Positions 43,677 through 53,377 of a DNA stretch of 64,000 nucleotides are shown here, piece after piece (position 1 is the first letter of the stretch; every line of letters starts with the position of its first letter). This DNA is from JACKAF01 sp041391485 (lineage in GTDB: Bacteria > Bdellovibrionota > FAC87 > UBA2466 > JACKAF01). The stretch covers positions 62,001 through 126,000 of the forward strand of contig JAWKNY010000002.1 in the NCBI GenBank assembly GCA_041391485.1. The letters are read 5' to 3'. The translations under genes and the position numbers were made by a program. Below the pieces are notes generated by a model that was not told where the DNA came from, did no database searches, and saw only the letters and a program-made list of their open reading frames with translations.

Positions 43677-45042
43677 CGGAATCCTCCATACCCGAATAGA
43701 ACGAAAACTCTACGCCGTCGATTTGCAGCACATCGCCAGAGGACAGGTAGCGGTCTTTCCGAATCGGGTTGCTATTTACTGAGATTTGAATAGAGCTGTC
43801 CGAAGCGTTCCGAACCAAGCGATAGGCATACCGGTTCTTCGGCAACGCTTCTCTGATGATGGTAACATAGCAAGCGCGCCGTTTCTGCGTAGATTTAACA
43901 AGACTCACCACGCTGCGTCGGTGTGTTCCGATCTCACTGCTATCTCCTACAAGACGCACCAAGTCCGAATGCCCCAGCTTGTGCTTGTCCCGAACATTGA
44001 AGCTCCCAATCAAAAAAGCGTCACGGTCCTGAAGACAGAAGAGACACCCCGGATCGGTGTGGCGGCGGGTACGCCCGCAATCGGCACACACCTTAGTGCG
44101 GTAGCTACGCACCAGACGGTAACCGAGCCAAAGCGCAAGCAGTGCCAGACCCATCCAAAGAACCATTCTAAGGTAGCGCTCCAGGAAGACATTCCCCTCG
44201 GGAACGCTTAGGTTGAACGGAGAACTTTGAACGGTTTTCTCTCCCGATACCGCTTGCAACCGGACGCGGACACGTTTTCCGCGCAGTTCATAAGGAGGAG
44301 AGAACGAAAGTCGCCGCCGCATTTCGGGCAACACCGGCGAATCCGATGCGATGACCGAGAAACGAACGTTTTCCTTCCCAAGACTCGCTTGTATGTCGCT
44401 CAGTACAGGACGGATTTCCGAAGCCACAAAGGGGTTGTAGAGGGCGATGTGAACCTCCGCGTTGCGCTTCTTGAGTTGGGCCAACACCTCTTTGGAGAGA
44501 TCAATGTTTCCCGAGGTGAATACCCAGACAACTGTGGGTAGCTCGCTGCTTTCTCTAGCCGTGAGCAAATGCTCCAAGGGTTTTTCAAAAGTTGTGGAAA
44601 GCAACGTATTATCGCAGCTCACGATGCTGTCTTCCATTTCACGAACGGGGCGGTGGTTGTGGTGAATTTCCAGCGTTGTGTTCGTGTACGAAACCAAACT
44701 CACCAAGGAATCGGAATCCAGATGCGATTTCAGTTTACGCGTAAGGCGGTTCACTCTTTCGTCGATGTTGTTCTTTCGACAAAGTGTCGAGGAATCGACG
44801 AGAACCCAGAGGTTCACGGCCTCCTTGGTCCCACTCCCGATGCTCCCTAGCGACTGCCCCTCTTCGGTGAGCACCTCAAAACTGGCAGACTCTTCGGGTG
44901 GGTTGGAAATGACCGCCCGAAACTCAAAGCCGCTCCCGTCGGGTACAACTTCCTTGAGGACGAGCTGGGGATCGGCCGCTTTGGGTGCCGCCAAAACCAC
45001 TGAACTTAAGAGCAGAAAAAGGCTGTATCGCAGGGTTCTCAT
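43666..45042 (-). CDS. Membrane protein with vWA-like, zinc-ribbon and FHA domains
   Basis: 458 residues. Signal peptide (to VLAAP); periplasmic vWA-like domain (about 70-250: NLWVLVDSST in place of the MIDAS DxSxS, VVWVFTSG); transmembrane helix at about 292-312 (MVLWMGLALLALWLGY); cytoplasmic zinc ribbon (CADCGRT, CLFC); and C-terminal FHA-like domain (about 350-450: VRLVGDSSEIGTHRRSVVSL, RKDRYLSSGDVLQIDGVEFSF). It could sense a protein outside and bind phosphothreonine inside, linking the envelope to CIS control. 4-bp overlap with the upstream gene. Confidence 0.8.
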   Translation of the reverse strand: MRTLRYSLFLLLSSVVLAAPKAADPQLVLKEVVPDGSGFEFRAVISNPPEESASFEVLTEEGQSLGSIGSGTKEAVNLWVLVDSSTLCRKNNIDERVNRLTRKLKSHLDSDSLVSLVSYTNTTLEIHHNHRPVREMEDSIVSCDNTLLSTTFEKPLEHLLTARESSELPTVVWVFTSGNIDLSKEVLAQLKKRNAEVHIALYNPFVASEIRPVLSDIQASLGKENVRFSVIASDSPVLPEMRRRLSFSPPYELRGKRVRVRLQAVSGEKTVQSSPFNLSVPEGNVFLERYLRMVLWMGLALLALWLGYRLVRSYRTKVCADCGRTRRHTDPGCLFCLQDRDAFLIGSFNVRDKHKLGHSDLVRLVGDSSEIGTHRRSVVSLVKSTQKRRACYVTIIREALPKNRYAYRLVRNASDSSIQISVNSNPIRKDRYLSSGDVLQIDGVEFSFYSGMEDSDVA

Positions 45043-45560
45043 GACTGTTCCTCCCGACTGAGGTCGACCCGGTACTCGCCGGGCAATAGTTTTAAAGTAA
45101 AAGCCTCGCCGCCGAGCGTGAGCGTTTCATTTGAGCTCAAAGACTGAGGGCGATCAAAGTCTTCCTGGCATTCCAGAAGGACCTCTTGATCGATCACGCG
45201 AATCTTGTATTCCGCGTCTTTACCCTGGGCCACCGGCACGCTACGGAGTCCTCCCCCTTTAGTAACGGAAAAGAAATTCAGACCGTCGTAAAGTGGGAAC
45301 ACTTTCTCGGAGGCCTGGGAAATCACGAATCCCCCCAGCTGAACTTTTTGCATCGCCGGTGCGACGCGCGCGGTGCGCTCGGCGACCAAGGCCGCAACTC
45401 GTTTTTCCGCTTCCAAGGTATCGTGGAAAGCTTCGGCGGCAGCTGCAAAACGGGCTTTCACCGCTTGCATCAGTAGAGAAAAATAGACCTGGATCTTCGT
45501 CAGGAGGTTCGCGCCGCTTAGCTTAGACTGCAGCGCGCTTGTTGATGCTATTGGATTCAT
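45039..45560 (-). CDS. CIS-operon protein with FHA-like C-terminal domain
   Basis: 173 residues. Residues 1-85 are a helical, Ala-rich segment (coiled coil). Residues about 90-173 alternate short strands (KVQLGGFVISQASEKVFPLYDG, NETLTLGGEAFTLKLLPGEY) as in an FHA sandwich but lack the Gly-Arg/Ser-x-x-His binding residues. Possibly a degenerate FHA or adaptor. Overlaps both neighbours by 4 bp. Confidence 0.55.
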   Translation of the reverse strand: MNPIASTSALQSKLSGANLLTKIQVYFSLLMQAVKARFAAAAEAFHDTLEAEKRVAALVAERTARVAPAMQKVQLGGFVISQASEKVFPLYDGLNFFSVTKGGGLRSVPVAQGKDAEYKIRVIDQEVLLECQEDFDRPQSLSSNETLTLGGEAFTLKLLPGEYRVDLSREEQS

Positions 45561-46093
45561 GAGTGACCTCGCATTTCTTTGGCACTGCCGGTCGCCATTG
45601 CGTTAGCCAGAGGGTTCGCATCGACCTGAAGCGCCAGAAATCGGTTTCCTAGTAGTTCAACCTCGTCGTAGTCAAACAGCTCCCCTTGCTGCTCTTCGTG
45701 CCCATTCAATTTGAAAACGGTACCGGGCTCCGCAATCAGGGTACGCACGCCATTAATCATCAGCTGGTAGCTGCGAAAATCTTCGGACTGAACGGGGGTG
45801 AGGACCAGGCTGCTATTCTTAGCGCGGCCGAGGGTTTCAAACGACTTTCCGGCAAATAGAATTTCGCCTTGGTGCGCGCCCTCAAAACAGTACAACGCGA
45901 TTCGCCGTTGCTGCGCGCGTCTCTTTTTCTGGAGCTGCTGGCACTTGGCAAGAATCCGCTCCTCTGGGGCTTCCTCCCAGCCATCCAGAAGCGAGTGCCC
46001 GTTGGGTGAATACCCGGCCACTCGGTCCTTGGGCCGCACGAGCTCTTTCATGAAGGCCCCCGAGGCTTTCAAAATGTGTTTCACTTTTTTCAT
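45557..46093 (-). CDS. FHA-domain protein
   Basis: 178 residues, no signal. After a basic helix (about 45-65) comes an FHA domain: GAHQGEILFAGKSFETLGRAKNSSLVL contains the G-R-A-x-x-S phosphothreonine loop, and VFKLNGHEEQQGELFDYDEVELLGNRF the last strands. FHA proteins (Fha/TagH) trigger assembly in type VI systems after phosphorylation by a Ser/Thr kinase; no kinase lies in this window. Confidence 0.8.
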   Translation of the reverse strand: MKKVKHILKASGAFMKELVRPKDRVAGYSPNGHSLLDGWEEAPEERILAKCQQLQKKRRAQQRRIALYCFEGAHQGEILFAGKSFETLGRAKNSSLVLTPVQSEDFRSYQLMINGVRTLIAEPGTVFKLNGHEEQQGELFDYDEVELLGNRFLALQVDANPLANAMATGSAKEMRGHS

Positions 46094-46095
46094 TT

Positions 46096-47640
46096 TTACT
46101 CCTCAGTCCTGGGGACTACATCCGCTTCCTTAGCTGTTTGCGGCTGGTAGACGGCCAGATCAAAGAATCCGAAATCAAGATCCGCCTTCTCCACTCGAAT
46201 CTTCAAACGATTCTCGTGCGCGACCAAATCTTCGGCGGGTACGACCAAACCGTAGTTGGCCCAGCTATTGGGAACGGAGAGTTCCGTACCGGACTCGCTC
46301 ACCAGGTGTTTCCCATTGATCTCATAGTGGACCTGGGCCCCGGTACGCCGTACATACTGACGCTGGACAAGGATCAAAGGCCTATCCGGATTGGGTACGT
46401 TCACCTCTACCGAAATCACGCCGCTCTTGATGAAGGCGCCTTTAAGGGTCAGCGCATCACCGCTCTTAAACTTGGTGCTCACCGCGCGGCTATGAACCCC
46501 ATCCGCCTTAATCTGATACTTCTCTTTGTTCTCAAGCGTAATCCAGTCGACTCGGTTGAGGACATGGCCACCGAGCGAAATGCGCGCTTCCATCGGAACG
46601 AGACGCGTTCGCATGTCGATAAGACCTTCCTCTATCGCGTTGAGAAGGTTGTAGCGTTTTTCCGCGTGCTTCAAGACAGACTCTAAGATGGAAGAGGCTT
46701 CCGTCAGAAGCGCTAAATCTGTGGGCCTAGGAATCACTTCGCGCCGGCGTAGCTTTTCAAGCACCTCGATCGTTTGCAACACACTGGTTCGATCGAGATT
46801 GCTTTGCTGCCGTCCCAATCGATTTAAAAGATGCTCTAGGTAAAGCGAAAGTCTTTTTGCGTACTCGGATGCAATAAACGAAACTTTCAGCGGCTGATAC
46901 GGAACCGACAACACTTCAGCATGCAACTGACTCAAGTAGTTCGCGCTGTCATGTGGGTCGTCGACCAGAAAAAGCTTTGCAAGTTTACGTCCGGTATCTT
47001 CAAGCGAGTACAGGGCACGACGAACCGCGATCTTCTGTTCCACATCGAGCTGGCTCAGGGTATGTGGCAAAATCAATGTTCTAAAGCGCCTATCCAGAAC
47101 GGCTTCTTTGCCGCCAGACAGAAGTTTCGCATTCCACTCTTCGTGGGCCTCCGCGTGGCGCAGGGAGCTGGCATCCGGGCCCAGGTTCACTCGGAAAAGC
47201 TCCAGACTAGGTTCGCTGAGTTTTCGAGTGGAAACCAGGATCTCAGGCTCCCATACTTCCGTCCTAAACCCGGTAATGGTGGCGTCTTCCTCATCGGAAT
47301 AACGATCGGTGCCGCGGGTTTGGTTTTTTATGCTGACGACTACAGTCTTGGCGTTCTTACCGCCCACATAGGTGCTTAAGTCGAGTACGCGTTCTTCGGA
47401 AAGTACCAGCACCTCGCCCGTCGGGAGAATCCCCATTCCGGGTTTCAAGCGTACCGTCAGCCCGCCCATGGGAACGACAGCAAACTCTTCAAGGGCTCCC
47501 ATCACGATCCCACCACCGCTATAGAGATAGCGGCAGATGAGCGAAAGACTTTTGTCCGCCTGTTCCGCCAGACGGTTAAAGTCCTTGTAGTCAATCATTT
47601 GGCCCGGGAAGAAGTTCGGGCGACTCAGGTTGCTCAACAT
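46096..47640 (-). CDS. CIS structural protein with FFPGQ motif
   Basis: 514 residues. N-terminus RPNFFPGQMIDYKDFNRL is the F-x-G-Q-x-x-x-x-x-D-x-N motif found at the start of many phage baseplate/fibre and CIS proteins. A compact beta domain follows (VRLKPGMGILPTGEVLVLSE), then a long helical part (about 200-350) and a C-terminal jelly-roll-like region. Candidate for a fibre, baseplate extension or TssK-like connector; no clear homology chosen. Overlaps the AAA+ gene by 7 bp. Confidence 0.6.
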   Translation of the reverse strand: MLSNLSRPNFFPGQMIDYKDFNRLAEQADKSLSLICRYLYSGGGIVMGALEEFAVVPMGGLTVRLKPGMGILPTGEVLVLSEERVLDLSTYVGGKNAKTVVVSIKNQTRGTDRYSDEEDATITGFRTEVWEPEILVSTRKLSEPSLELFRVNLGPDASSLRHAEAHEEWNAKLLSGGKEAVLDRRFRTLILPHTLSQLDVEQKIAVRRALYSLEDTGRKLAKLFLVDDPHDSANYLSQLHAEVLSVPYQPLKVSFIASEYAKRLSLYLEHLLNRLGRQQSNLDRTSVLQTIEVLEKLRRREVIPRPTDLALLTEASSILESVLKHAEKRYNLLNAIEEGLIDMRTRLVPMEARISLGGHVLNRVDWITLENKEKYQIKADGVHSRAVSTKFKSGDALTLKGAFIKSGVISVEVNVPNPDRPLILVQRQYVRRTGAQVHYEINGKHLVSESGTELSVPNSWANYGLVVPAEDLVAHENRLKIRVEKADLDFGFFDLAVYQPQTAKEADVVPRTEE

Positions 47641-49229
47641 AATCCACCTTCTTTTTTAGGTTCAGATTTTTTCATTTCGGGTTGCAGCTCCAGAGAAGCC
47701 GTTCGCTGTAAAAAAGCGTCCTGCAAGTGCGCCACCGGTCGGCTGGAAGCCGGGCGTGCTCGGTGCTTCGCCCAAGAACGCAACGACTCCAATCGATCGG
47801 CCATCGTTTTTGATAGCGGTACGGTTTCTCGGATTGCTTTTAGGATGTGGCCTTGCGTGAACTCAGACTCACTCCCAAAGGCGTCATAGCGCGCCGCGAT
47901 CAAAGTTTGCTCGATCTCCGCACCACTAAAACCCTCCGAAGCGCTTACCAGCGGTTCCACATCGTAATCAGTCGCTTCCCAACCAAAGCGGCCCATTTGG
48001 ATTTCGAAAATCTCACGTCTCTCTAGCTCAGACGGGAGATCTACAAAAAAGATTTCGTCAAAGCGGCCCTTGCGCAAAAACTCCGGCGGGAGTTGCGAGA
48101 TATCGTTGGCCGTTGCCAAAACAAATACCGGACTCTTTTTTTCCTGCATCCACGTGAGGATCGTCCCAAACACGCGGCTTGTCGTGCCACCATCAGAGCC
48201 ACCGCTGGATTGGGTACCGGAGAGACCTTTCTCAATCTCGTCGATCCACAGCACGCACGGAGAAACGGCTTCGCAGGTGGCGATGGCGTTTCGGATATTG
48301 CTTTCGCTAGAGCCCACGAGTCCGCTAAAGATTTTTCCCATGTCCAGACGCAGTAGCGGAAGCTCCCACTCCCGTCCTACCGTCATGGCCGTCAGCGACT
48401 TACCGCAGCCCGGTATCCCCACGAGGAGGATCCCTTTGGGCAGGGGTAAGTTCAGCTTGCGCGCCTCCGCCGACATTCCCTTGCGGCGGGTGTAGAGCCA
48501 GTCTCTTAACGAGTGCAGCCCGCCGACATTGGCCACGTCCCCGGTGTGCGTGTTCAAAAACTCGAGTAGGCCCGACTTTTTTACGATCTGGCGTTTTTCT
48601 TCCTGGACCAGACGGTGATCCAGGTGGCCCTCGGAGACAATGCTTCGGGCAAGTACATTCTCAATTTCGTCATAAGTAAGCCCGCTGGAGGCATCCACGA
48701 GCCCCTCCAGGGCCTTGTCGGAGAGCTCTTCCGCTCCCGGAACCACCACCGCCGCCCGCTTCACGAGACTCTCTATCTCATCCCGGGAGGGGAGCGGCAG
48801 CTCGACCACAGTCACTTCCTTGGCCATTTCGGGGGGTAGCTGCATACAAGAAGAGAGAAAAACGATGTTCTGGGGGCTGCTCTTAAACTCGTGCCCCAGA
48901 TCCCGGAGCTTACGCACCAGGGAGGGCTCCTTTAAATAAGGATGAAAGTCCTTCAGCACGAGCACGGACTTCTCGGAGGCGGCCTCATACCACCTCAAAA
49001 CGGCGAGCGGGTCCTTGGCATCGGAGACTGCCTGGGCGCCTTCACGGACTCCTTCAGTCCTGGACCAGACGTACAGTCGGCTACCGCGCTTCTGGCAGAG
49101 ATCCCCTAGAAGACTCAGCGCACGGGATTCCTCAAAGGTCTGCAGGTGAATGAGGGCGTAGCGGGCTCGGATGAGCGCCGACATCTCCTTCACAAACTTT
49201 TCAACCTGACTTTCCTTTGGGGTAACCAA
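47634..49229 (-). CDS. AAA+ ATPase, Ycf46/Afp15-like
   Basis: 531 residues. N-terminal inactive-looking ATPase-like region (1-200: VLVLKDFHPYLKEPSLVRKLRDL, PQNIVFLSS), then an FtsH/CDC48-type AAA+ module: LLVGIPGCGKS (Walker A), CVLWIDEIEKGL (Walker B), ATANDISQLPPEFLRKGRFDEIF (sensor 1 and Arg finger) and SEGFSGAEIEQ. This two-part layout is that of Ycf46, and eCIS clusters carry a comparable ATPase (Afp15). TTG start at 49229 with AAGGAG 6 nt upstream. First gene of the minus-strand CIS operon. Role in eCIS: assembly or cargo loading. Confidence 0.85.
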   Translation of the reverse strand: MVTPKESQVEKFVKEMSALIRARYALIHLQTFEESRALSLLGDLCQKRGSRLYVWSRTEGVREGAQAVSDAKDPLAVLRWYEAASEKSVLVLKDFHPYLKEPSLVRKLRDLGHEFKSSPQNIVFLSSCMQLPPEMAKEVTVVELPLPSRDEIESLVKRAAVVVPGAEELSDKALEGLVDASSGLTYDEIENVLARSIVSEGHLDHRLVQEEKRQIVKKSGLLEFLNTHTGDVANVGGLHSLRDWLYTRRKGMSAEARKLNLPLPKGILLVGIPGCGKSLTAMTVGREWELPLLRLDMGKIFSGLVGSSESNIRNAIATCEAVSPCVLWIDEIEKGLSGTQSSGGSDGGTTSRVFGTILTWMQEKKSPVFVLATANDISQLPPEFLRKGRFDEIFFVDLPSELERREIFEIQMGRFGWEATDYDVEPLVSASEGFSGAEIEQTLIAARYDAFGSESEFTQGHILKAIRETVPLSKTMADRLESLRSWAKHRARPASSRPVAHLQDAFLQRTASLELQPEMKKSEPKKEGGLC

Positions 49230-49531
49230 AAGTAACTCCTTCTTTGTCCGCCGTGGTCCGTTAAGAACTCCGGCCTGGCGCTTCTTAGCTGCCGTCTATT
49301 TTTCTATTGAGCAAAACGCATACCAAAACTGTGCAAGCCTGTTGTGCGCTTACAAACCGGCTCACGTCTCAACCTTGAACCGAAGTCCGTTTCAGATCCT
49401 CACAACCGTTCGTGTCCGCTTCTGAGACGAATGGAAAAGCACGCACAAACCCAGCCCCAAAACAGGAGGCCTCGTTTGGCATGCTACTTGCTCAAACTCT
49501 TTTACAAGAGGCGAAAGCCCGAAGGAAAAGA
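49230..49531. other. Divergent intergenic region between the two CIS operons
   Basis: About 300 bp with no convincing gene. It must hold the promoters for both CIS operons. I see no clean palindrome or sigma-70 box that I would defend. Codons in frame with the next gene stay open back to a GTG at 49412, so part may be coding. Confidence 0.5.
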
Positions 49532-49999
49532 ATGACCGTTGAAACTAAAAACTACTTTCTGCATCTCAGTACGGCGCTGGCTCGCTTGATGGGAAACATC
49601 TTAAATGAAACTTCCCGCAATCCCTTTAAGCGAAGTCCACAAGTGCGACTTGGAATGCCCGAAGGGGGAAGCAGTGAAGATTTTCATCTAGTCATGACAG
49701 GGAAACAGCATCTGGAATCGGAGAAAGGAACGTTCAGCTCCCCGCTAAGTGGAGATGCCTTTCTGGTATTCCGAAGCCCAGTGAGACTTCGTAGCTCATT
49801 CCTTCTCTTTGGAAAGAACCTTCCTGTTCAAACCAAGCTCAACGCTTTCGACAAATTGAATTCTTATTTTTTTGATACGCATGCAATCGATCCCATTCTG
49901 CCGGACTCTTACAAGGAGCACCCTGCTCTTTACAAGAAGTTGTCCGCAGGACGCGCAGAGATTCGCATCAATGAAAAGCTTCCGGACAGCAGTCCGTAA
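49532..49999 (+). CDS. First gene of the plus-strand CIS operon, unknown (possible cap/terminator)
   Basis: 155 residues from ATG 49532, which has AAGGA 5 nt upstream; frames remain open to 49412 (ATG 49481 is an alternative). Begins with an amphipathic helix (KNYFLHLSTALARLMGNIL); the rest is mixed with no motif recognised. In many CIS clusters the gene in front of the sheath encodes the tail terminator (Pvc16/DUF4255), so that is a guess from position. Confidence 0.5.
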   Translation: MTVETKNYFLHLSTALARLMGNILNETSRNPFKRSPQVRLGMPEGGSSEDFHLVMTGKQHLESEKGTFSSPLSGDAFLVFRSPVRLRSSFLLFGKNLPVQTKLNAFDKLNSYFFDTHAIDPILPDSYKEHPALYKKLSAGRAEIRINEKLPDSSP

Positions 50000-50141
50000 A
50001 CCAGAACGATCAGCTCTCAGATACATTCCAGTTCAGATTTACTACGTTGCTCTTTATCACAGCGGGAATCCCCTGAGAAGACAAGAAAGTCAAACAGCGG
50101 ATCGTTGAACTTACTAAAGATGATAGTGAAAGGAGAGTACT

Positions 50142-51293
50142 ATGAGTACCGCTTACGAAGCCCCTGGAGTGTATTCGAATATCGTCTCCAGCGGCAATAA
50201 ACCCATCGAGTCGGTGGGAGCCTCGACGGCCGGTTTTATCGGCCAATCGAGTGTAGGACCTCAAAACAAACCCATGCTGGTTACCAGTTGGGCTCAGTAC
50301 CAAAAGCTATTGGCGGCGTCGCCGAAGGTGGGTACCTGGCTCACGCCGTGTATGGTTTCTTCCTCAACGGAGGCGCTCGCGCTTACATCAACAATCTTGG
50401 TGAAAAGCAGGAGAACCAAAAAGAGGAAGATGTAGCAGGTCTCATCAAGGGTGAAGACAAAGGCCCGGGCAAACGCACCGGACTTTGCGCCTTCAAGGAG
50501 ATCGAAGACATCTCGCTGGTGGCCGCTCCCGGCTTTACGGGCCGCACGGTGCACCAAATGCTTTCAGACCACGCCTCCGAGTGTGGCGATCGCATGGCAG
50601 TGTTGGACGGTATTGAAGAGCTCGGCGAAGTGCAGCTGCATGAGTTTCCCCGACTGGGAAGCACTGAAGAAGCCGCACTCTACTGGCCCTGGATCTCCGT
50701 TTTCGATGAATCAACCAAGAAACTGACCTACGTCCCGCCTTCGGGTCACGTCATGGGCACCATGGCCCGCGTGGATTCCGACCGGGGCGTGCACAAAAGC
50801 TCCTGCAAATGAGGTACTTCGGGGAGCTTTGGGTCTCAAGTACAGCCTGACTCGGAATGAGCAGGCATTGCTCAACCCGCGTGGCATCAACCTGATTCGG
50901 GATCTCGATGACATGGGAATCCGCATCTACGGTGCGCGCACGCTGAGCGAAGATAAGGAGTGGAAGTATCTCAACGTCCGTCGCTTGTTCCAGGTTGTAA
51001 AGCAATCCGTCACGAAAGGTACGGAATGGGTGGTCTTCGAGCCCAACAACGAAAAGTTGTGGGGAAATATCGAACGCAACATCCGCGCGTATCTGAAGAC
51101 GCTTTTCAACAATGGTGCGCTTCAGGGGAAAACCCCGGAAGAAGCCTTCTATGTAAAGTGTAACGCTGCCACGAACCCGCAAGAGAACATCGATCTGGGG
51201 ATCGTTACCATCGAAATTGGTATCGCCCCGGTGAAGCCCGCGGAATTTGTGCAGATCAACATCCAACAGCATGTTGAGCAAAGTGAAGCTTAA
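50142..51293 (+). CDS. CIS sheath protein 1 (two compensating frameshifts)
   Basis: Begins YEAPGVYSNIVSSGNKPIESVGAS, the usual tail-sheath start. The frame shifts near 50312 (a G missing in TTGGCGG) and back near 50794-50797 (an A too many in CACAAAAGC). The repaired protein reads GGYLAHAVYGFFLNGGARAYINN, YWPWISV, DSDRGVHKAPANEVLRGALGL, GIRIYGARTLSEDKEWKYLNVRRL, all sheath landmarks, and is about 383 residues. It forms the contractile outer tube. AGGAGAG precedes the ATG. Confidence 0.88.
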
Positions 51294-51330
51294 TAGTTGA
51301 TGGATATAACTCATAAAGGAGAAGGAACAA

Positions 51331-51761
51331 ATGGCTAACGAAACAGAAGAGTACCTCAGTGTCTCCAGTTTCAAAGTCTCTATTGACGGCATGAACTGGG
51401 AAACTTTTGAGACGGTGTCAGGCATTGGCGTCGACTTGAAGATATCTCGTTTCAGTCAGACAAGAAGATGATGTTGAACCGTCCCGGACGTTACAACGCC
51501 CGCGACATCACCCTCATTCGACGATTCAAAAAAGATCGCGAACTGTATGACTGGATTAAGAAGATAAAGGACGGCAAGAACGAGCGTAAATCCGGCTCGG
51601 TCATTCTCTTTGACGATGAAGACACGGAAGTCGTGCGCTTCAACTTCTTCGGAGCGTGGCCCAAGAGCTGGAGTGGACCGCTTCTTTCCAAGGACAGAAG
51701 CGGCAATGACATCCTAAAGGAAGAAATCACGCTCAGTGTACAGGATGTCGAACTGAACTAA
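51331..51761 (+). CDS. CIS tube protein 1 (gp19/Hcp-like, frameshifted)
   Basis: Starts at ATG 51331 (AAGGAGAAGGA box). SSFKVSIDGMNWETFETVSGIGVDL, then after a missing base near 51438 EDISFQSDKKMMLNRPGRYNARDITL, VRFNFFGAWPKSWSGPLL and EEITLSVQDVEL: the T4 gp19 tail-tube fold. Repaired length about 143 residues. Stacks as hexamers to form the inner tube. Confidence 0.88.
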
Positions 51762-51768
51762 GGGTAAC

Positions 51769-52896
51769 ATGCAACCACAAGGGATTTACAATCTAAGTGT
51801 CCGAGAGGAAGAGGGCCGCTCCAAGCGTTCGCGCGTCGGACTACTGCACGAGCGGACTGGAGTTCCGGTTTTCCTGATCTACCTTAGCGATCTGGATAAA
51901 CCTAGAACCTTCGAAATCTTCTCGGCCGAAGAAGTGGAAACCCTCGGATTCAAAGCAGCCAACGCACCCGACAAAGCTGCTTGGAAGCTACTCAAGAGCT
52001 TCTTCGAATCCGAGGGCCAACACGCCCTTGTGGTTGCTTCCCCTTACTCCGAGAAAGACCCCTTGGGGAGTCTTATCGGCAAAGACAAAGGGCTGACATC
52101 ACGCACGGGAATCCATACTTTAAGAGGAGTCGTCGAGTACGCCGATCTGGTGGTGGTTCCTCAGGCAAGTGTTCTTCTCGATAGCAAAGCCCACAAACTA
52201 TTTTATTCCAGACTTTTTGAGCTCAACACCGAGCTGGATCATTTTTTCATCCTCGTAGATTTTCCTAAGAGTTTTACACTCGGTGAAATCAAAAGTTGGC
52301 AGAAAAATATGGCCCACACCAATGCGGCCCTCTACTACCCCTGGTTGCTAGTGGACACCTCGCTTCTACCGCCGGGGCCGGTCGCCGCCGCAGCCTATCA
52401 ACGAAATGACGCCCAGTATGGAATCCAGGACTCACCGGCCAACCGTGCCTTGCCTCCACAAGCAAGTCCAGTGCGCGCACTGAGTCCGGCTGACCTCAGT
52501 GAATTCAACAACCATAATGTGAACGTTTTCCATTCACTGGAAGAAAAGGATCTACGCATTTGGGGCGGGTACACCCTTACGGATCGACTTGATTTCGACA
52601 ACAAGCACATTGCCACACGCCGCACGATTCTGGCCCTGAAGGAAGCGGTACATTCTCTTTGTGAGCCCTTCGTTCTGGAGCCCATGGTGTCGGACCTCGC
52701 CCACACCATTGATGTCTCGCTCCATTCATTTTTTCAAGACCACAAGAAACTATTGGACGGCAGTCAGCGCCAGGCCTTCAAGACAGAGGTCCGCGTGATT
52801 ACAGAAGGTGGGGACGACGTCGTTCAGGTGGATTTGCAAATTTCGCTACCGTACGTGGTGAATCAAATGACCTTATCAATGGCATTAACGGGGTAG
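51769..52896 (+). CDS. CIS sheath protein 2
   Basis: 375 residues in one intact frame. ALYYPWLLVDTSLLPPGPVAAAAYQRND, IQDSPANRAL, LSPADLSEFNNHNVNVFHSLEEKDLRIWGGYTL and FDNKHIATRRTILALKEAV are sheath-family landmarks; the N-terminal domain is shorter and different from sheath 1. A second, diverged sheath is common in eCIS and probably forms a distinct layer or the baseplate-proximal ring. Confidence 0.85.
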   Translation: MQPQGIYNLSVREEEGRSKRSRVGLLHERTGVPVFLIYLSDLDKPRTFEIFSAEEVETLGFKAANAPDKAAWKLLKSFFESEGQHALVVASPYSEKDPLGSLIGKDKGLTSRTGIHTLRGVVEYADLVVVPQASVLLDSKAHKLFYSRLFELNTELDHFFILVDFPKSFTLGEIKSWQKNMAHTNAALYYPWLLVDTSLLPPGPVAAAAYQRNDAQYGIQDSPANRALPPQASPVRALSPADLSEFNNHNVNVFHSLEEKDLRIWGGYTLTDRLDFDNKHIATRRTILALKEAVHSLCEPFVLEPMVSDLAHTIDVSLHSFFQDHKKLLDGSQRQAFKTEVRVITEGGDDVVQVDLQISLPYVVNQMTLSMALTG

Positions 52897-52900
52897 GACT

Positions 52901-53368
52901 ATGAATAACAACGAACAAACACCGGATAAAGAAGGGCTCAGTACCCGCTTCAAGATCACCATCCCGCAGCTGAAAAATGTGACCTTCAAAACGTGTGACG
53001 GGCTTGATTCAGAGGTCGAGGTACGCATGATTGCAGAAGGCGGACGCATGGGCGCCCCGCGTATGGCCCGCGGCCGACAGCTCGTCAGCCGCATCAGTTT
53101 CAGTCACGGCATGGTGAGCCCGGAAGCCAGTGGAGCGACCGCCAAAACCATTTTCGACTGGTACCAGGAAGTTTGCGACTCAAGCAAACCACTCGAGAAA
53201 AAGACGATTTCGATCACCATCGAGGACCCGGGCGGCAACAAAATCGCCGGTTGGAAAATTCTAAACGCCTGGCCCTGCCGTTGGAGAGGGCCCCTGCTTT
53301 CGTCAGAAATGAATCGGCTGACGATTGAACAGATTTGCTTTGCCCATGAAGGCATCGAGGCTCAATAG
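52901..53368 (+). CDS. CIS tube protein 2 (gp19-like)
   Basis: 155 residues, intact. FKITIPQLKNVTFKTCDGLDSEVEV, RQLVSRISFSHG, FDWYQEVCDSS and GWKILNAWPCRWRGPLL match the gp19/Afp1-Afp5 tube fold. Follows sheath 2 by 4 nt. A second tube protein usually starts the tube on the hub. Confidence 0.85.
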   Translation: MNNNEQTPDKEGLSTRFKITIPQLKNVTFKTCDGLDSEVEVRMIAEGGRMGAPRMARGRQLVSRISFSHGMVSPEASGATAKTIFDWYQEVCDSSKPLEKKTISITIEDPGGNKIAGWKILNAWPCRWRGPLLSSEMNRLTIEQICFAHEGIEAQ

Positions 53369-53377
53369 GAGACGAGT

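Noticed and set aside
50290..50830. Programmed ribosomal frameshifting in the sheath gene
   Set aside because: There is no slippery heptamer with a following structure, the two shifts compensate each other, and similar shifts hit many unrelated genes, so indel error or recent mutation is simpler.
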